This document shows, one piece after another, positions 1 through 9,765 of a DNA stretch of 64,000 nt. The DNA comes from Gp1-AA133 sp964641665. GTDB lineage: Bacteria > Acidobacteriota > Terriglobia > Terriglobales > Acidobacteriaceae. The position numbers and the translations under genes are program-made. Each line of letters opens with the position of its first letter. The stretch's first letter is position 1. The DNA lies in assembly GCA_964641665.1 (NCBI GenBank), contig CAZXKO010000114.1:46680-110679 (forward strand), given 5' to 3'. The notes beneath the pieces are model-generated. The model was not told where the DNA came from, did not search any database, and saw nothing but the letters and a program-made list of their open reading frames with translations.

Positions 1-245
1 TCCACGTTGGACAAACGCAGACGTTTGAAGCCGTCGTTCGAGGCACTGAAAGCACTGGAATACGATGGGCGGTTGCAGAGCGCAATGGCGGGCGCATCAC
101 CGAAGATGGAATTTATACAGCTCCCCGACATGTGGGCCTTTATCACGTGGCTGCGACTAGTGAGGAAAATCCCGCCGCAAAAGCCGTCGCTAAGGTAACG
201 GTAGTGACGGAGTATGACGTTCCGGATTCGCAAAAGCTAAGGTGA
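1..245 (+). CDS. C-terminal end of an Ig-like-domain protein (5' partial)
   Basis: The reading frame that starts at base 3 is open from the window edge to a TGA at 243-245 and has no start codon inside the window. It encodes about 80 residues with the pattern GGRITEDGIYTAP, then GLYHVAATS and AVAKVTVV. This matches the last strand pairs of bacterial Ig-like (BIG-type) domains that are common in secreted acidobacterial proteins. Another frame is open over 7-198 but its translation has no domain character. The rest of the gene and its role lie upstream of the window. Confidence 0.6.
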   Translation, partial: HVGQTQTFEAVVRGTESTGIRWAVAERNGGRITEDGIYTAPRHVGLYHVAATSEENPAAKAVAKVTVVTEYDVPDSQKLR

Positions 246-362
246 GCTCGAAGGAACCGACACAGAGGCCGGCGGCATGGTCGACGAAATCCTGTGCGCA
301 TTGACCCTCCCCCCTCCCTCCTTTAAACTCAAAGGTTTCAGCACACCACGAGCAGCAAAATC

Positions 363-2306
363 ATGGCAGACATTCATATCAAGCTTCCCGACGGCAGCGA
401 CAAAGAATTCCCCAAGGGCACGACCGCGCTCGACGTCGCCAAGTCGATCAGCCCCCGGCTGGCCGACGCGGCCCTGGTCGCCAAGACCAACGGCGACCTC
501 ATCGACCTGACCCGGCCGCTGGAAAAAGACACCGAACTCCGCATTCTCACCGAACGCGACCCGGAAGCGTTGCAGGTTTACCGGCACTCGTCCGCGCACC
601 TGCTCGCCGCTGCCGTCCTCGAGCTTTTTCCGGAGGCCAAACTCGGCCACGGCCCCGCCACCGAGAACGGCTTCTTCTACGACTTCTACCGCCCCACGCC
701 CTTCACGCCCGAGGATCTCGAGAAGATCGAAAAAAAGATGCGGGAGCTGGCGCAGCAGAACATTCCCTACGCGCGCGAATTCTTGCCCCGGCGCGAGGGC
801 CTCGAAAAGTTTAAGGGCGAAGGCGACTTCATGAAGTGCCACTTCATCGAGCAGTTCACCCAGCCCGATGAAAAGATCTCCATTTATAAGACGGGCAAAT
901 TTCTCGACTTCTGCCGCGGACCGCACATTCCGTCGACCGGAAAAATCAAGGCCTTCAAGTTGCTGAACATCGCCGGCGCCTACTGGCTGGGCGACGAGAA
1001 GAATCCGCAGTTGCAGCGCATCTACGGCACGTCGTTTTTCTCGAAAAAAGATCTCGACGCCTACCTCAACAGCCTCGAGGAAGCCAAGAAGCGCGACCAC
1101 CGCGTGCTCGGCCAGCAGCTCGACCTGTTCTCCATCCAGGAACTGGCCGGGCCTGGGCTGATCTTCTGGCATCCCAAGGGCGGCATCATCCGCAAAGAGA
1201 TGGAAGACTGGATGCGCGACCAGTATGTGAAGCGTGGCTATTCGCTGGTATATACGCCGCACGTCATGCGGAGGCAGCTGTTCTTCACCTCCGGCCACGA
1301 GGGTTACTACGCGCAGAATTTTTTTGATTTCATGGAACTCGATGACGCGGAATACCGCCTGAAGCCCATGAACTGCCCGGGGCACATCCTGATTTACAAA
1401 GATGCGCTGCGCTCGTACCGTGATCTGCCCGTACGCCTGGGAGAATTGGGAACGGTGTATCGCTATGAGCGCTCGGGCGTGATGCACGGCCTGCTGCGCG
1501 TGCGCGGGTTCACCCAGGACGATGCGCACATCTTCTGCACTCCCGGCCAGATTGAAAAAGAGATTGCCGATTGCGTGGAGTTCGCGCGCGACGTCCTGAA
1601 AGATTTCGGCTTCGACCAGTTTCAGACCGAACTTTCCACCTGGGATCCAAACGACAAGAAGAGTTTCGTAGGCAGCGAAGACCAGTGGAACATGGCCATC
1701 CATTCGCTCGAAAAGGTTTTGCAGAGTCTGAAGATTGAATACAAAACGATACCCGGTGAGGCCGCCTTCTACGGCCCTAAAATCGACATCAAGCTGGTCG
1801 ACGCGATCGGCCGCCTGTGGCAGCTTTCTACCGTCCAGTTCGACTTCAACTTGCCGCAACGCTTCGGCCTCGAATACGTCGCCGAAGACGGCACCCGCAA
1901 GCAACCGCTGATGGTGCATCGCGCTCTCTATGGGTCCGTGGAGCGTTTCTTTGGAGTCTTAATCGAACACTACGCGGGCGCGTTCCCGGTGTGGCTGTCG
2001 CCGGCACAGGTGGTGATGATCCCGATCTCTGAGCGCCACGCTGAGTACGCGAACAAAGTCGCGGCGCAACTCAAAGCTGCAGGAGTTCGCGTGGACGTCG
2101 ACGCCCGCAACGAAAAGATGAACGCGAAGATCCGCGAACACGCGATGCAGAAAGTTCCGTTCCTGCTGGTTGTCGGAGATAAAGAAGCCGAGGCCGGCAA
2201 AGTGAACGTGCGTACCCGGGGGAAAGAAAAAACCGAAGACATGCCGGCCGCGGATTTCGTGGAGAAGATCAGGAAGCTGATCGCGGAGAAGAGTCCGGGG
2301 TTATAG
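363..2306 (+). CDS. thrS: Threonyl-tRNA synthetase
   Basis: This cytoplasmic class II enzyme charges tRNA-Thr and edits mischarged Ser-tRNA. The 647-residue product has the full family layout: an N-terminal TGS domain (about 1-60), the editing domain (about 70-225, starting near RHSSAHLLA), the class II catalytic core and the C-terminal anticodon-binding domain (from about 540). The zinc cysteine is in MNCPGH. Motif 2 is seen around YRYERSGVMHGLLRVRGF and motif 3 around HRALYGSVERFFG. The ATG at 363 gives a normal TGS start (MADIHIKLPDG). No T-box or other leader structure was recognised in the 117 bases upstream. Downstream lies a repeat-filled gap and then tilS. Confidence 0.97.
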   Translation: MADIHIKLPDGSDKEFPKGTTALDVAKSISPRLADAALVAKTNGDLIDLTRPLEKDTELRILTERDPEALQVYRHSSAHLLAAAVLELFPEAKLGHGPATENGFFYDFYRPTPFTPEDLEKIEKKMRELAQQNIPYAREFLPRREGLEKFKGEGDFMKCHFIEQFTQPDEKISIYKTGKFLDFCRGPHIPSTGKIKAFKLLNIAGAYWLGDEKNPQLQRIYGTSFFSKKDLDAYLNSLEEAKKRDHRVLGQQLDLFSIQELAGPGLIFWHPKGGIIRKEMEDWMRDQYVKRGYSLVYTPHVMRRQLFFTSGHEGYYAQNFFDFMELDDAEYRLKPMNCPGHILIYKDALRSYRDLPVRLGELGTVYRYERSGVMHGLLRVRGFTQDDAHIFCTPGQIEKEIADCVEFARDVLKDFGFDQFQTELSTWDPNDKKSFVGSEDQWNMAIHSLEKVLQSLKIEYKTIPGEAAFYGPKIDIKLVDAIGRLWQLSTVQFDFNLPQRFGLEYVAEDGTRKQPLMVHRALYGSVERFFGVLIEHYAGAFPVWLSPAQVVMIPISERHAEYANKVAAQLKAAGVRVDVDARNEKMNAKIREHAMQKVPFLLVVGDKEAEAGKVNVRTRGKEKTEDMPAADFVEKIRKLIAEKSPGL

Positions 2307-2612
2307 ATCTGGCATAGTTCACGTAGGCCCAGACGCCCTCGTCTGGGCGGCCGGGCGCCAGTCCGGCAGGGTTTTCGGTTTGAGTCCTCACTCGCTAATC
2401 CCAATCTGGCACGTCGAACGCGCTCTCTAGCTATTCTTCCGCTGTCGGTGGGTTTTGCCGTGCCAGAATCCGTAAGAGCGGAGCTTCGCTCCGCCGGGCA
2501 GACGAGGGCGTCTGCCCCCACGCGGTTGTTGCCGACCCACGAAAAAAGCCGGAGCTTCGCTCGGCCGGACGGCCGGGGGCGGCCGTCCCCACGTGGGTTG
2601 TACTATGTTCGC
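2307..2612. repeat. Intergenic REP cluster between thrS and tilS
   Basis: This gap contains no independent gene. It holds REP hairpins: 2327-2348 (9-bp arms, loop CCCT), 2479-2495 (GCGGAGC-TTC-GCTCCGC) and 2496-2517 (9-bp arms, loop AGGG, the inverted orientation of the first). A related element that reads CGGACGGCCGGGGG lies near 2566. The tilS frame is open through this region from 2448, but the translation is only repeat sequence. Confidence 0.8.
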
Positions 2613-4157
2613 GTGCATTCCCTCGCACACAACGTTCTCACCCACGTCCGCCGCTTGGACCTGCTAAGAGCCGGCGACCGCTTGGGTCTGGCTGTCTCCG
2701 GCGGCGCGGATTCCGTGGCCCTGCTGCGTCTGTTCCTGGAACTGCGCGCTGAGCTCGGAATCGTCCTCTCCGTCGTCCACTTCAATCACAAACTCCGCGC
2801 AACCGAATCTGACGACGACGAAAAATTCGTCGCCGACCTCGCCCGCGAGCACAAACTGCACTTTCATCTCTCGAGCGGTGAAGTCGCCGCCAAAGCTGCC
2901 GCCCATCGTCTCAGTATCGAAGCAGCCGCTCGCGAAATGCGCTACGAGTTCTTTCGCGAACTCCAGCAACCCGATGCCGACGGCTTTTCCCGCCTCGGTA
3001 AAATCGCCACCGGCCATACTCTCGACGATCAGGCTGAAACCGTCCTGATGCGCGTCATCCGCGGAACGGGCACGCGCGGCCTGAGTGGAATTCATCCGGT
3101 CGTCGAACTGAAGGATGAATACGATGAGCCTTGCGGCGAAGTCATCCGCCCATTGCTCCCGATTCGCCGCCGCGAGATCGAGCACTATCTCAAAGACATC
3201 GGCCAGGCCTGGCGCGAGGATTCCAGCAACCGCGATCCGAAATTCACCCGCAACCGGGTACGCCACATTCTGCTGCCGCTGTTGGAGCGCGACTTTAACC
3301 CCTCCGCGCCCGAAAGACTCGCGGAACTTGCCGAAATTGCGCGGGGAGAAGAGGACTACTGGGAAAACGAGCTCTCCGGTTGGATCGGCACCGCCATCCA
3401 CTGGTCAGAGCCCGAGTGGTCCCAACGCTACAGCAAGGAGCCCCACGGCCTGGTGCAATTGCACTCGTTCAACCCCGAACTCCAGAAGCGACTCGAAGAG
3501 CCCGGCCCGCTGGTAATGAACGCCTCCGTGGACCTGGTCTGGCTACTCTCCGAGCCGCTGGCCGTTCAACGCCGAGCCGTGAAGGCCGTCGGCGATCTGG
3601 CCGGGTTCCCGCTCGAATTCAAACACGTAGAGGAAATCCTCCGCTTCGCCGCCGAGGAGAAGAACAACAGCAAGCAACTGTCGCTTCCCCTGGGTTGGAA
3701 ACTTCTCCGCGCGCCTGAAGCGCTGAACTTCCTCCCTCCCGATCTGCGCACCCAGGAACGTATCCCCACCGACTACGAATATCCACTCCCCCTCCCCGGC
3801 CGGGCTATGGTGCCTGAGGTCGGCATTGTGGTAGAAGCGGTGCAGGTGCAAACGGGGCCGGAAACGGCGGAATATAGTCCCGACGAGCTGCTGCACCCAT
3901 CGTTGGTGTCGAAAGCATTAGCCGTGCGCAACTGGCGGCCGGGGGACCGATTCTGGCCGGTGCACACCAAGTCCCCCAAGAAGGTCAAGGAACTGCTGCA
4001 GGAGCGGCGCATCACCGGACCCGAGCGCAGACTCTGGCCGGTGGTGACTTGTGGCGATGAGATCGTCTGGGTTCGCGGATTTCCGGGATCGGCCTCGCTT
4101 CAGCCGAAGGGCGGGGATGGAATCCTGATTCGCGAGCTGCCGCTGGAAGAACAGTGA
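2613..4157 (+). CDS. tilS: tRNA(Ile)-lysidine synthase
   Basis: TilS converts the wobble cytidine of tRNA-Ile(CAU) to lysidine with ATP and lysine, which fixes AUA decoding. The PP-loop motif SGGADS is at residues 29-34, followed by FNHKLR and a GHTLDDQAETVLMR segment typical of the family. The C-terminal substrate-binding domain ends near 514 residues (RNWRPGDRF, KVKELLQERRI). The frame is open from 2448, but the extra residues translate REP repeats. I therefore chose the GTG at 2613 (product begins MHSLAHNVLTHVRRLDLL); a TTG at 2598 is possible. The gene heads the tilS-hpt-ftsH order. Confidence 0.93.
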   Translation: MHSLAHNVLTHVRRLDLLRAGDRLGLAVSGGADSVALLRLFLELRAELGIVLSVVHFNHKLRATESDDDEKFVADLAREHKLHFHLSSGEVAAKAAAHRLSIEAAAREMRYEFFRELQQPDADGFSRLGKIATGHTLDDQAETVLMRVIRGTGTRGLSGIHPVVELKDEYDEPCGEVIRPLLPIRRREIEHYLKDIGQAWREDSSNRDPKFTRNRVRHILLPLLERDFNPSAPERLAELAEIARGEEDYWENELSGWIGTAIHWSEPEWSQRYSKEPHGLVQLHSFNPELQKRLEEPGPLVMNASVDLVWLLSEPLAVQRRAVKAVGDLAGFPLEFKHVEEILRFAAEEKNNSKQLSLPLGWKLLRAPEALNFLPPDLRTQERIPTDYEYPLPLPGRAMVPEVGIVVEAVQVQTGPETAEYSPDELLHPSLVSKALAVRNWRPGDRFWPVHTKSPKKVKELLQERRITGPERRLWPVVTCGDEIVWVRGFPGSASLQPKGGDGILIRELPLEEQ

Positions 4158-4194
4158 AGGGTAGTAGAGCCTTTTAGGAGGCGCGCGCCACAGC

Positions 4195-4731
4195 ATGAAC
4201 ACCCCTTCGAAAGTGGAGCCCTTGCGTCCGGTCATTTCCGCCGAGCAGATCCAGAAGCGCGTGCGGGAAATGGGCCACCAGATCTCTGACGACTACCGCG
4301 GCAATACCATCCACGCCCTGGCCGTCCTCGAAAACAGCTTCATCTTCATGGCCGACCTGGTGCGCGCTCTGGAAGTGCCGGTGGCCTGCGCCTTCGTGAA
4401 GCCCAGCTACCGGAAGCAACCCGCCAGTGGCCCATCCGACATGCTGGAGATCCTTTTCAGCCACGAGCTCGATATCCGCGGCAAAGAGGTTCTGCTGGTG
4501 GAAGGGCTGGTGCACTCCGGCGTGACCAGCGAGTTTCTGATGAACGACCTGCGGGCGCGCGGTGCCGCCTCGGTGAAGCTCGCCACCCTGCTCGACCGCC
4601 AGTCGGCGCGCCGGGTCCAGTTGCAGCCCGATTATTTTGGTTTTCTCGTCGACGAGGCATTTCTGGTCGGTTACGGGTTAGGAGGCCCCGAACAGACCAG
4701 CCGCAACCTGTCCTACTTGGCGGCAACTTAA
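4195..4731 (+). CDS. Hypoxanthine phosphoribosyltransferase-like protein, active site degenerate
   Basis: The 178-residue product has the length and fold signature of bacterial Hpt, and it sits in the Hpt position between tilS and ftsH. Key residues differ from the family. The PRPP motif, normally VEDIIDTG, reads VEGLVHSG (residues 102-109), so the second acidic residue and the catalytic-base aspartate are Gly and His. The loop normally LKGS reads LENS (45-48). The late GYALDYNE-type segment reads GYGLGGPE. Known family biochemistry predicts weak or no transferase activity. In Bacillus, Hpt and TilS are reported to act together on ftsH expression, so a regulatory or structural role is a fair inference. 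It starts 37 bases after tilS. Confidence 0.8.
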   Translation: MNTPSKVEPLRPVISAEQIQKRVREMGHQISDDYRGNTIHALAVLENSFIFMADLVRALEVPVACAFVKPSYRKQPASGPSDMLEILFSHELDIRGKEVLLVEGLVHSGVTSEFLMNDLRARGAASVKLATLLDRQSARRVQLQPDYFGFLVDEAFLVGYGLGGPEQTSRNLSYLAAT

Positions 4732-4741
4732 GCGGTACCTG

Positions 4742-4753
4742 TGACTTAAGTCA
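4742..4753. promoter_or_regulatory. 12-bp perfect palindrome upstream of ftsH
   Basis: TGACTTAAGTCA is perfectly self-complementary and lies 10 bases after the hpt-like gene and 164 bases before the ftsH start. An ACTTAAG half also occurs about 20 bases upstream, at the end of the hpt-like gene. It could be an operator for ftsH; no regulator was identified. Confidence 0.3.
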
Positions 4754-4916
4754 TGGAAAGATGCAAGGTTTTTTTGGACGCGGAACGAGTAAAATAGCGG
4801 TCTCGGGAATTTGCATGGTCCAAGATCTCCGTGGCCGGCATCTAATCTGAAATAGAACAGCGTGCCGCGATCGTGTCTGTTCATCGTGGCAAGGGATTGT
4901 TTTCAGAGGAGTTCTA

Positions 4917-6821
<1,905 letters not shown>

Positions 6822-6845
6822 CGAAAATTTCAGCGTAAGTTAAAC

Positions 6846-6878
6846 GGGGCGGCCGAATTCGGTCGCCCCTTGTTCTTC
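6846..6878 (+). terminator. Rho-independent terminator of ftsH
   Basis: Arms GGGGCGGCC and GGTCGCCCC (one G-T pair) enclose a GAATTC loop at 6846-6869, followed by a T-rich run TTGTTCTT. Confidence 0.85.
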
Positions 6879-6918
6879 ATACCCCTCCTGCCTTCAGTCC
6901 GTTGCCGCAAAATTAGCT

Positions 6919-6970
6919 TGTCATCCTGAGCGAAGTGAGGCGCCAGCCGAACGCAGTCGAAGGACCCCGA
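6919..6970. repeat. Dispersed long repeat (TGTCATCCTGAGCG family)
   Basis: This is one copy of an approximately 50-base element that begins TGTCATCCTGAGCGAAGTGA and ends near GTCGAAGGACCCC. Related copies, some inverted or degenerate, occur near 8186, 17325, 18018, 19530, 27245, 31280, 34168, 34460, 36590, 37420 and 43455, always between genes. Confidence 0.8.
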
Positions 6971-7025
6971 GTCTGCAAGTCGGTTCCTCTGGCCCTTCTG
7001 ATCTTTCTGCCACGGCCCGATTCCC

Positions 7026-8015
7026 TCACTGATTCACCAGCTTCATCACGTGCTTCGGGTAACGCTCTCCCGCCGCGGCTCCGGAAGGAAACACCTCGTT
7101 AATCCGTCGCAAATCGCCTTCGCTCAAATGCACATGCAGCGCTCCCACGTTGTCTTCCAGAAACTTCCGGCGCTTCGTCCCCGGGATCGGGACGATATCC
7201 TTTCCCTGCGCCAGCACCCAGGCTACCGCCAGCTGTGACGGCGTGCAGACCTTCTCTTCCGCCATCTGCTCCACGCGGTGCACCAGGTCCAGATTCTTCT
7301 GAAAGTTCTCCCCCTGAAAACGCGGTGAGATGCGGCGGTAGTCGTCGGCGGCGAAGTCTTCGAACCGTTTGAACTGGCCGGTTAGAAACCCGCGTCCGAG
7401 CGGGCTATAAGCGACAAACCCGATCCCAAGCTCCCGGCAGGCAGCAAGAATTCCATCTTCCGGATCGCGCGACCACAACGAATACTCCGTCTGCAGGGCC
7501 GCGATCGGATGCACTTTCGCCGCTCGCCGCATGGTTTGCGCTCCTGCCTCTGACAGCCCGATATAGCGGATCTTTCCTTCCTTCACCAGCTGCGCCATCG
7601 CGCCCACCGTCTGCTCGATCGGAGTGTTGAGATCAACGCGGTGCTGGTAGTAGAGATCGATGGTCTCCACGCCCAGCCGCCGCAAGCTTCCCTCGCACGA
7701 CGAGCGCACGTAGTCCGGTTTGCCATTCACCTCGCGCACCAGCGGGTTCCTGGGATCGCGCACAATGCCGAACTTGGTGGCGATCACGACCTGGTGGCGT
7801 TTCCCCCGGATCGCCTTCCCCACCAGCTCTTCGTTCTTGTAAGGCCCATACATATCCGCTGTGTCGAGAAAGTTGACCCCCAGCTCGATCGCGCGATGAA
7901 TGGTTGCAATCGATTCGGCATCGTCTCCCGGCCCATAAAATTCCGACATCCCCATGCACCCCAGGCCCAGCGCCGACACCTTCAGCCCGCTGCGGCCCAG
8001 TTCACGGATTTCCAT
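7026..8015 (-). CDS. Aldo/keto reductase
   Basis: The 329-residue protein is a cytoplasmic NAD(P)H-dependent oxidoreductase with the AKR (beta/alpha)8-barrel pattern. The catalytic tetrad is visible: Asp51 and Tyr56 in FLDTADMYG, Lys81 in VIATKFG and His125 in YYQHRVD. The opening MEIRELGRSGLKVSALGLGCMG and the IPGTKR segment near the C terminus are typical of the YakC/AKR13-like group. The physiological substrate cannot be read from sequence. The ATG at 8015 is preceded by GGAGGGAC on the minus strand. It is a single gene flanked by dispersed repeats. Confidence 0.92.
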   Translation of the reverse strand: MEIRELGRSGLKVSALGLGCMGMSEFYGPGDDAESIATIHRAIELGVNFLDTADMYGPYKNEELVGKAIRGKRHQVVIATKFGIVRDPRNPLVREVNGKPDYVRSSCEGSLRRLGVETIDLYYQHRVDLNTPIEQTVGAMAQLVKEGKIRYIGLSEAGAQTMRRAAKVHPIAALQTEYSLWSRDPEDGILAACRELGIGFVAYSPLGRGFLTGQFKRFEDFAADDYRRISPRFQGENFQKNLDLVHRVEQMAEEKVCTPSQLAVAWVLAQGKDIVPIPGTKRRKFLEDNVGALHVHLSEGDLRRINEVFPSGAAAGERYPKHVMKLVNQ

Positions 8016-8279
8016 AAAGTCCCTCCAGTAGATGAGTCGCTGAAAAAGCGCGGCCCGCCTGCTCAGACGAACGCCGGTCGCGCGGTTAGAAAAAATCTGA
8101 GAGTTACACTAGCAGGGAATTCAATTAGTAGAGATGTTTTAAGCCGAAAGCCGGATTCCGAGAAATTATCTACTTCTTTAAGCCTATCATCCTGAGCGAG
8201 TGAGGCGGAAGCCGAGTGCCGTCGGAAGGACCTCGTGTCTGCCGACTGATTCACCGGCCCTGACGATCTTCTCCACCAC

Positions 8280-8672
8280 CTACCGCGGCTCGATTGGCGC
8301 GCCAGCCGGCGCCAGCGCTTGTCGTATCTTCTCCAGCACAGGGACCCCCTGCATGCCGTTATAGATCCTGAACAAGGCATAGGCATGGAACGCTACACCG
8401 GCGATGAAGAGGTTCACGATCAAACCGAGGGTCGACCCAGTCGTGCCCGACTGGCGTCCGATCACGTCCACAATCTGAGTGGTCCCAAGACCAATAATGA
8501 AGGAGAACTGGGTCCCGCTCATGGTGAGCACGGAGTTTAGGATCGAGAGACCGCCGCGGGCGAGGAACCATCCGGCACCATTCTTGACCATCTGCTCCGC
8601 ACGCAGCTTCTGCTCGATGAGAGCCTGGGAGGGAGCACTACCCGTCGTCGAGCCAAACCCACCTGCTGCCAT
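8280..8672 (-). CDS. Small membrane protein of unknown function
   Basis: I do not recognise a family. The 130-residue product has a polar N-terminal helix (about 15-35) and two hydrophobic stretches, one at about 41-70 (SILNSVLTMSGTQFSFIIG) and one at about 83-105 (LGLIVNLFIAGVAFHAYAL). A short charged C-terminal tail ends in APIEPR. An inner-membrane location with two or three segments is likely. The ATG at 8672 has GAGGT about 8 bases upstream. The nearest gene on the same strand is the methyltransferase upstream, 144 bases away. Confidence 0.7.
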   Translation of the reverse strand: MAAGGFGSTTGSAPSQALIEQKLRAEQMVKNGAGWFLARGGLSILNSVLTMSGTQFSFIIGLGTTQIVDVIGRQSGTTGSTLGLIVNLFIAGVAFHAYALFRIYNGMQGVPVLEKIRQALAPAGAPIEPR

Positions 8673-8816
8673 TCGATTACCTCACGCCGATCAACTATTG
8701 CGCTTGCGAGAGAGCGCCGCCCGAATATTGGCCGAGAAAGAAACACAGAGACGGGCAACGTCCAAGGGGAATCTGGAATGGAAGTTACTGTTGTCCAACT
8801 CCAATTTAGTAACCCG

Positions 8817-9647
8817 TTATTCAGACTGGGCCATGCCCACTTGTGCGCTCACGACAGGGACCATCCATGCCGCATAGCCGTGGGGGTTGCGGATGTTGGC
8901 GATCATCTCATCGAAATATGCGACTGCAGACTGGTGGGTGAAGGACGTCAGTTCGGCGATTGGCTCAGCGTAACCGTCGCGCCAGGCCTCGATGATCGCG
9001 GCGAATGTATCCCGGGGCACGCGCACCGTGTCGACGATGATGTAATCCACCGTGATGGGCTCGAGCTTCATCGCCGCCAGGATGCCGAAGATATCGCGCC
9101 CAATGAAGAGATCGACCCCAGTCGCCGCTTCGAAGCTCGGCGGGACCTGGTGCCAAAAATCGCGCGGATCGAGCGCACCACGCTGAAAGTGGAGCATACC
9201 GTAGTCCTCGGGAATGAGGTGCAGGTAGCCCCCGCGGCGCGTCACGCGGACAAGCTCGGCAATGACACGGTCCGGGTGCGGGATGGAATGAAGGACATGA
9301 CGGCACACCGTGAGATCGAAGCTGCGATCAGCGGCCTTAAGGTCGAAACCGCTTTGGTGCTCGAATACCAGCCGGGGTGCGAAGTTCGCGTACCTTGACC
9401 GCGCCAGTTCCAGGTGCTGGTCGATGATGTCAATTCCGAGCACCTTGGCGCTGGGAAAGAGTTCGGCCAGGCGCGACGAGCCTTCGCCGGTGCCACATCC
9501 GGCGTCGAGTATGCAGGCCTCTGCCGGGAGCGCATAGCGACGAAGCAAGGGGACCTCTTGAGGCCAAATCGCGCGTGCCTGCGCCTCCAGGCCGCGTACC
9601 ATCGACTCGTCGGCCATTTGTTTCGCCTGTGGATTGAGATCGGTCAT
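8817..9647 (-). CDS. SAM-dependent class I methyltransferase
   Basis: The product has the Rossmann-type methyltransferase motif I ILDAGCGTGEGSS, followed by VLGIDIIDQHLELAR (acidic motif II) and FDLTVCRHVLHSIPHPD (motif IV/V). It therefore binds S-adenosylmethionine; the acceptor is unknown. The frame is open to 9779, but the start at 9647 (MTDLNPQAKQMADESMVRG) gives a normal N terminus and avoids overlap with selD. The resulting protein has 276 residues. It lies 118 bases downstream of selD on the same strand and may be cotranscribed with it. Confidence 0.82.
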   Translation of the reverse strand: MTDLNPQAKQMADESMVRGLEAQARAIWPQEVPLLRRYALPAEACILDAGCGTGEGSSRLAELFPSAKVLGIDIIDQHLELARSRYANFAPRLVFEHQSGFDLKAADRSFDLTVCRHVLHSIPHPDRVIAELVRVTRRGGYLHLIPEDYGMLHFQRGALDPRDFWHQVPPSFEAATGVDLFIGRDIFGILAAMKLEPITVDYIIVDTVRVPRDTFAAIIEAWRDGYAEPIAELTSFTHQSAVAYFDEMIANIRNPHGYAAWMVPVVSAQVGMAQSE

Positions 9648-9765
9648 TGCGGAATCCCGGCGCTGCAAAAGTGAGTGTTGACGTAGTTTAATCGAATCGG
9701 TTGTCGAAACCGGGGTCTCACCAACTAGGTGAGCGGCCATTAGAAGATCGCTTCGTTTCCAGGCC

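Noticed and set aside
7..198. 63-codon open frame at the left edge
   Set aside because: The frame starting at base 3 runs to 245 and encodes a recognisable Ig-like domain end; the 7-198 frame is its shadow.
237..1919. Long minus-strand open frame opposite thrS
   Set aside because: It is a GC-rich antisense shadow; thrS on the plus strand has full-length homology. The same applies to the large antisense frames under ftsH, clpB, mutS2, dnaG and rpoD.
2448..2612. N-terminal extension of tilS
   Set aside because: It translates REP hairpins only; TilS proteins start close to the PP-loop.
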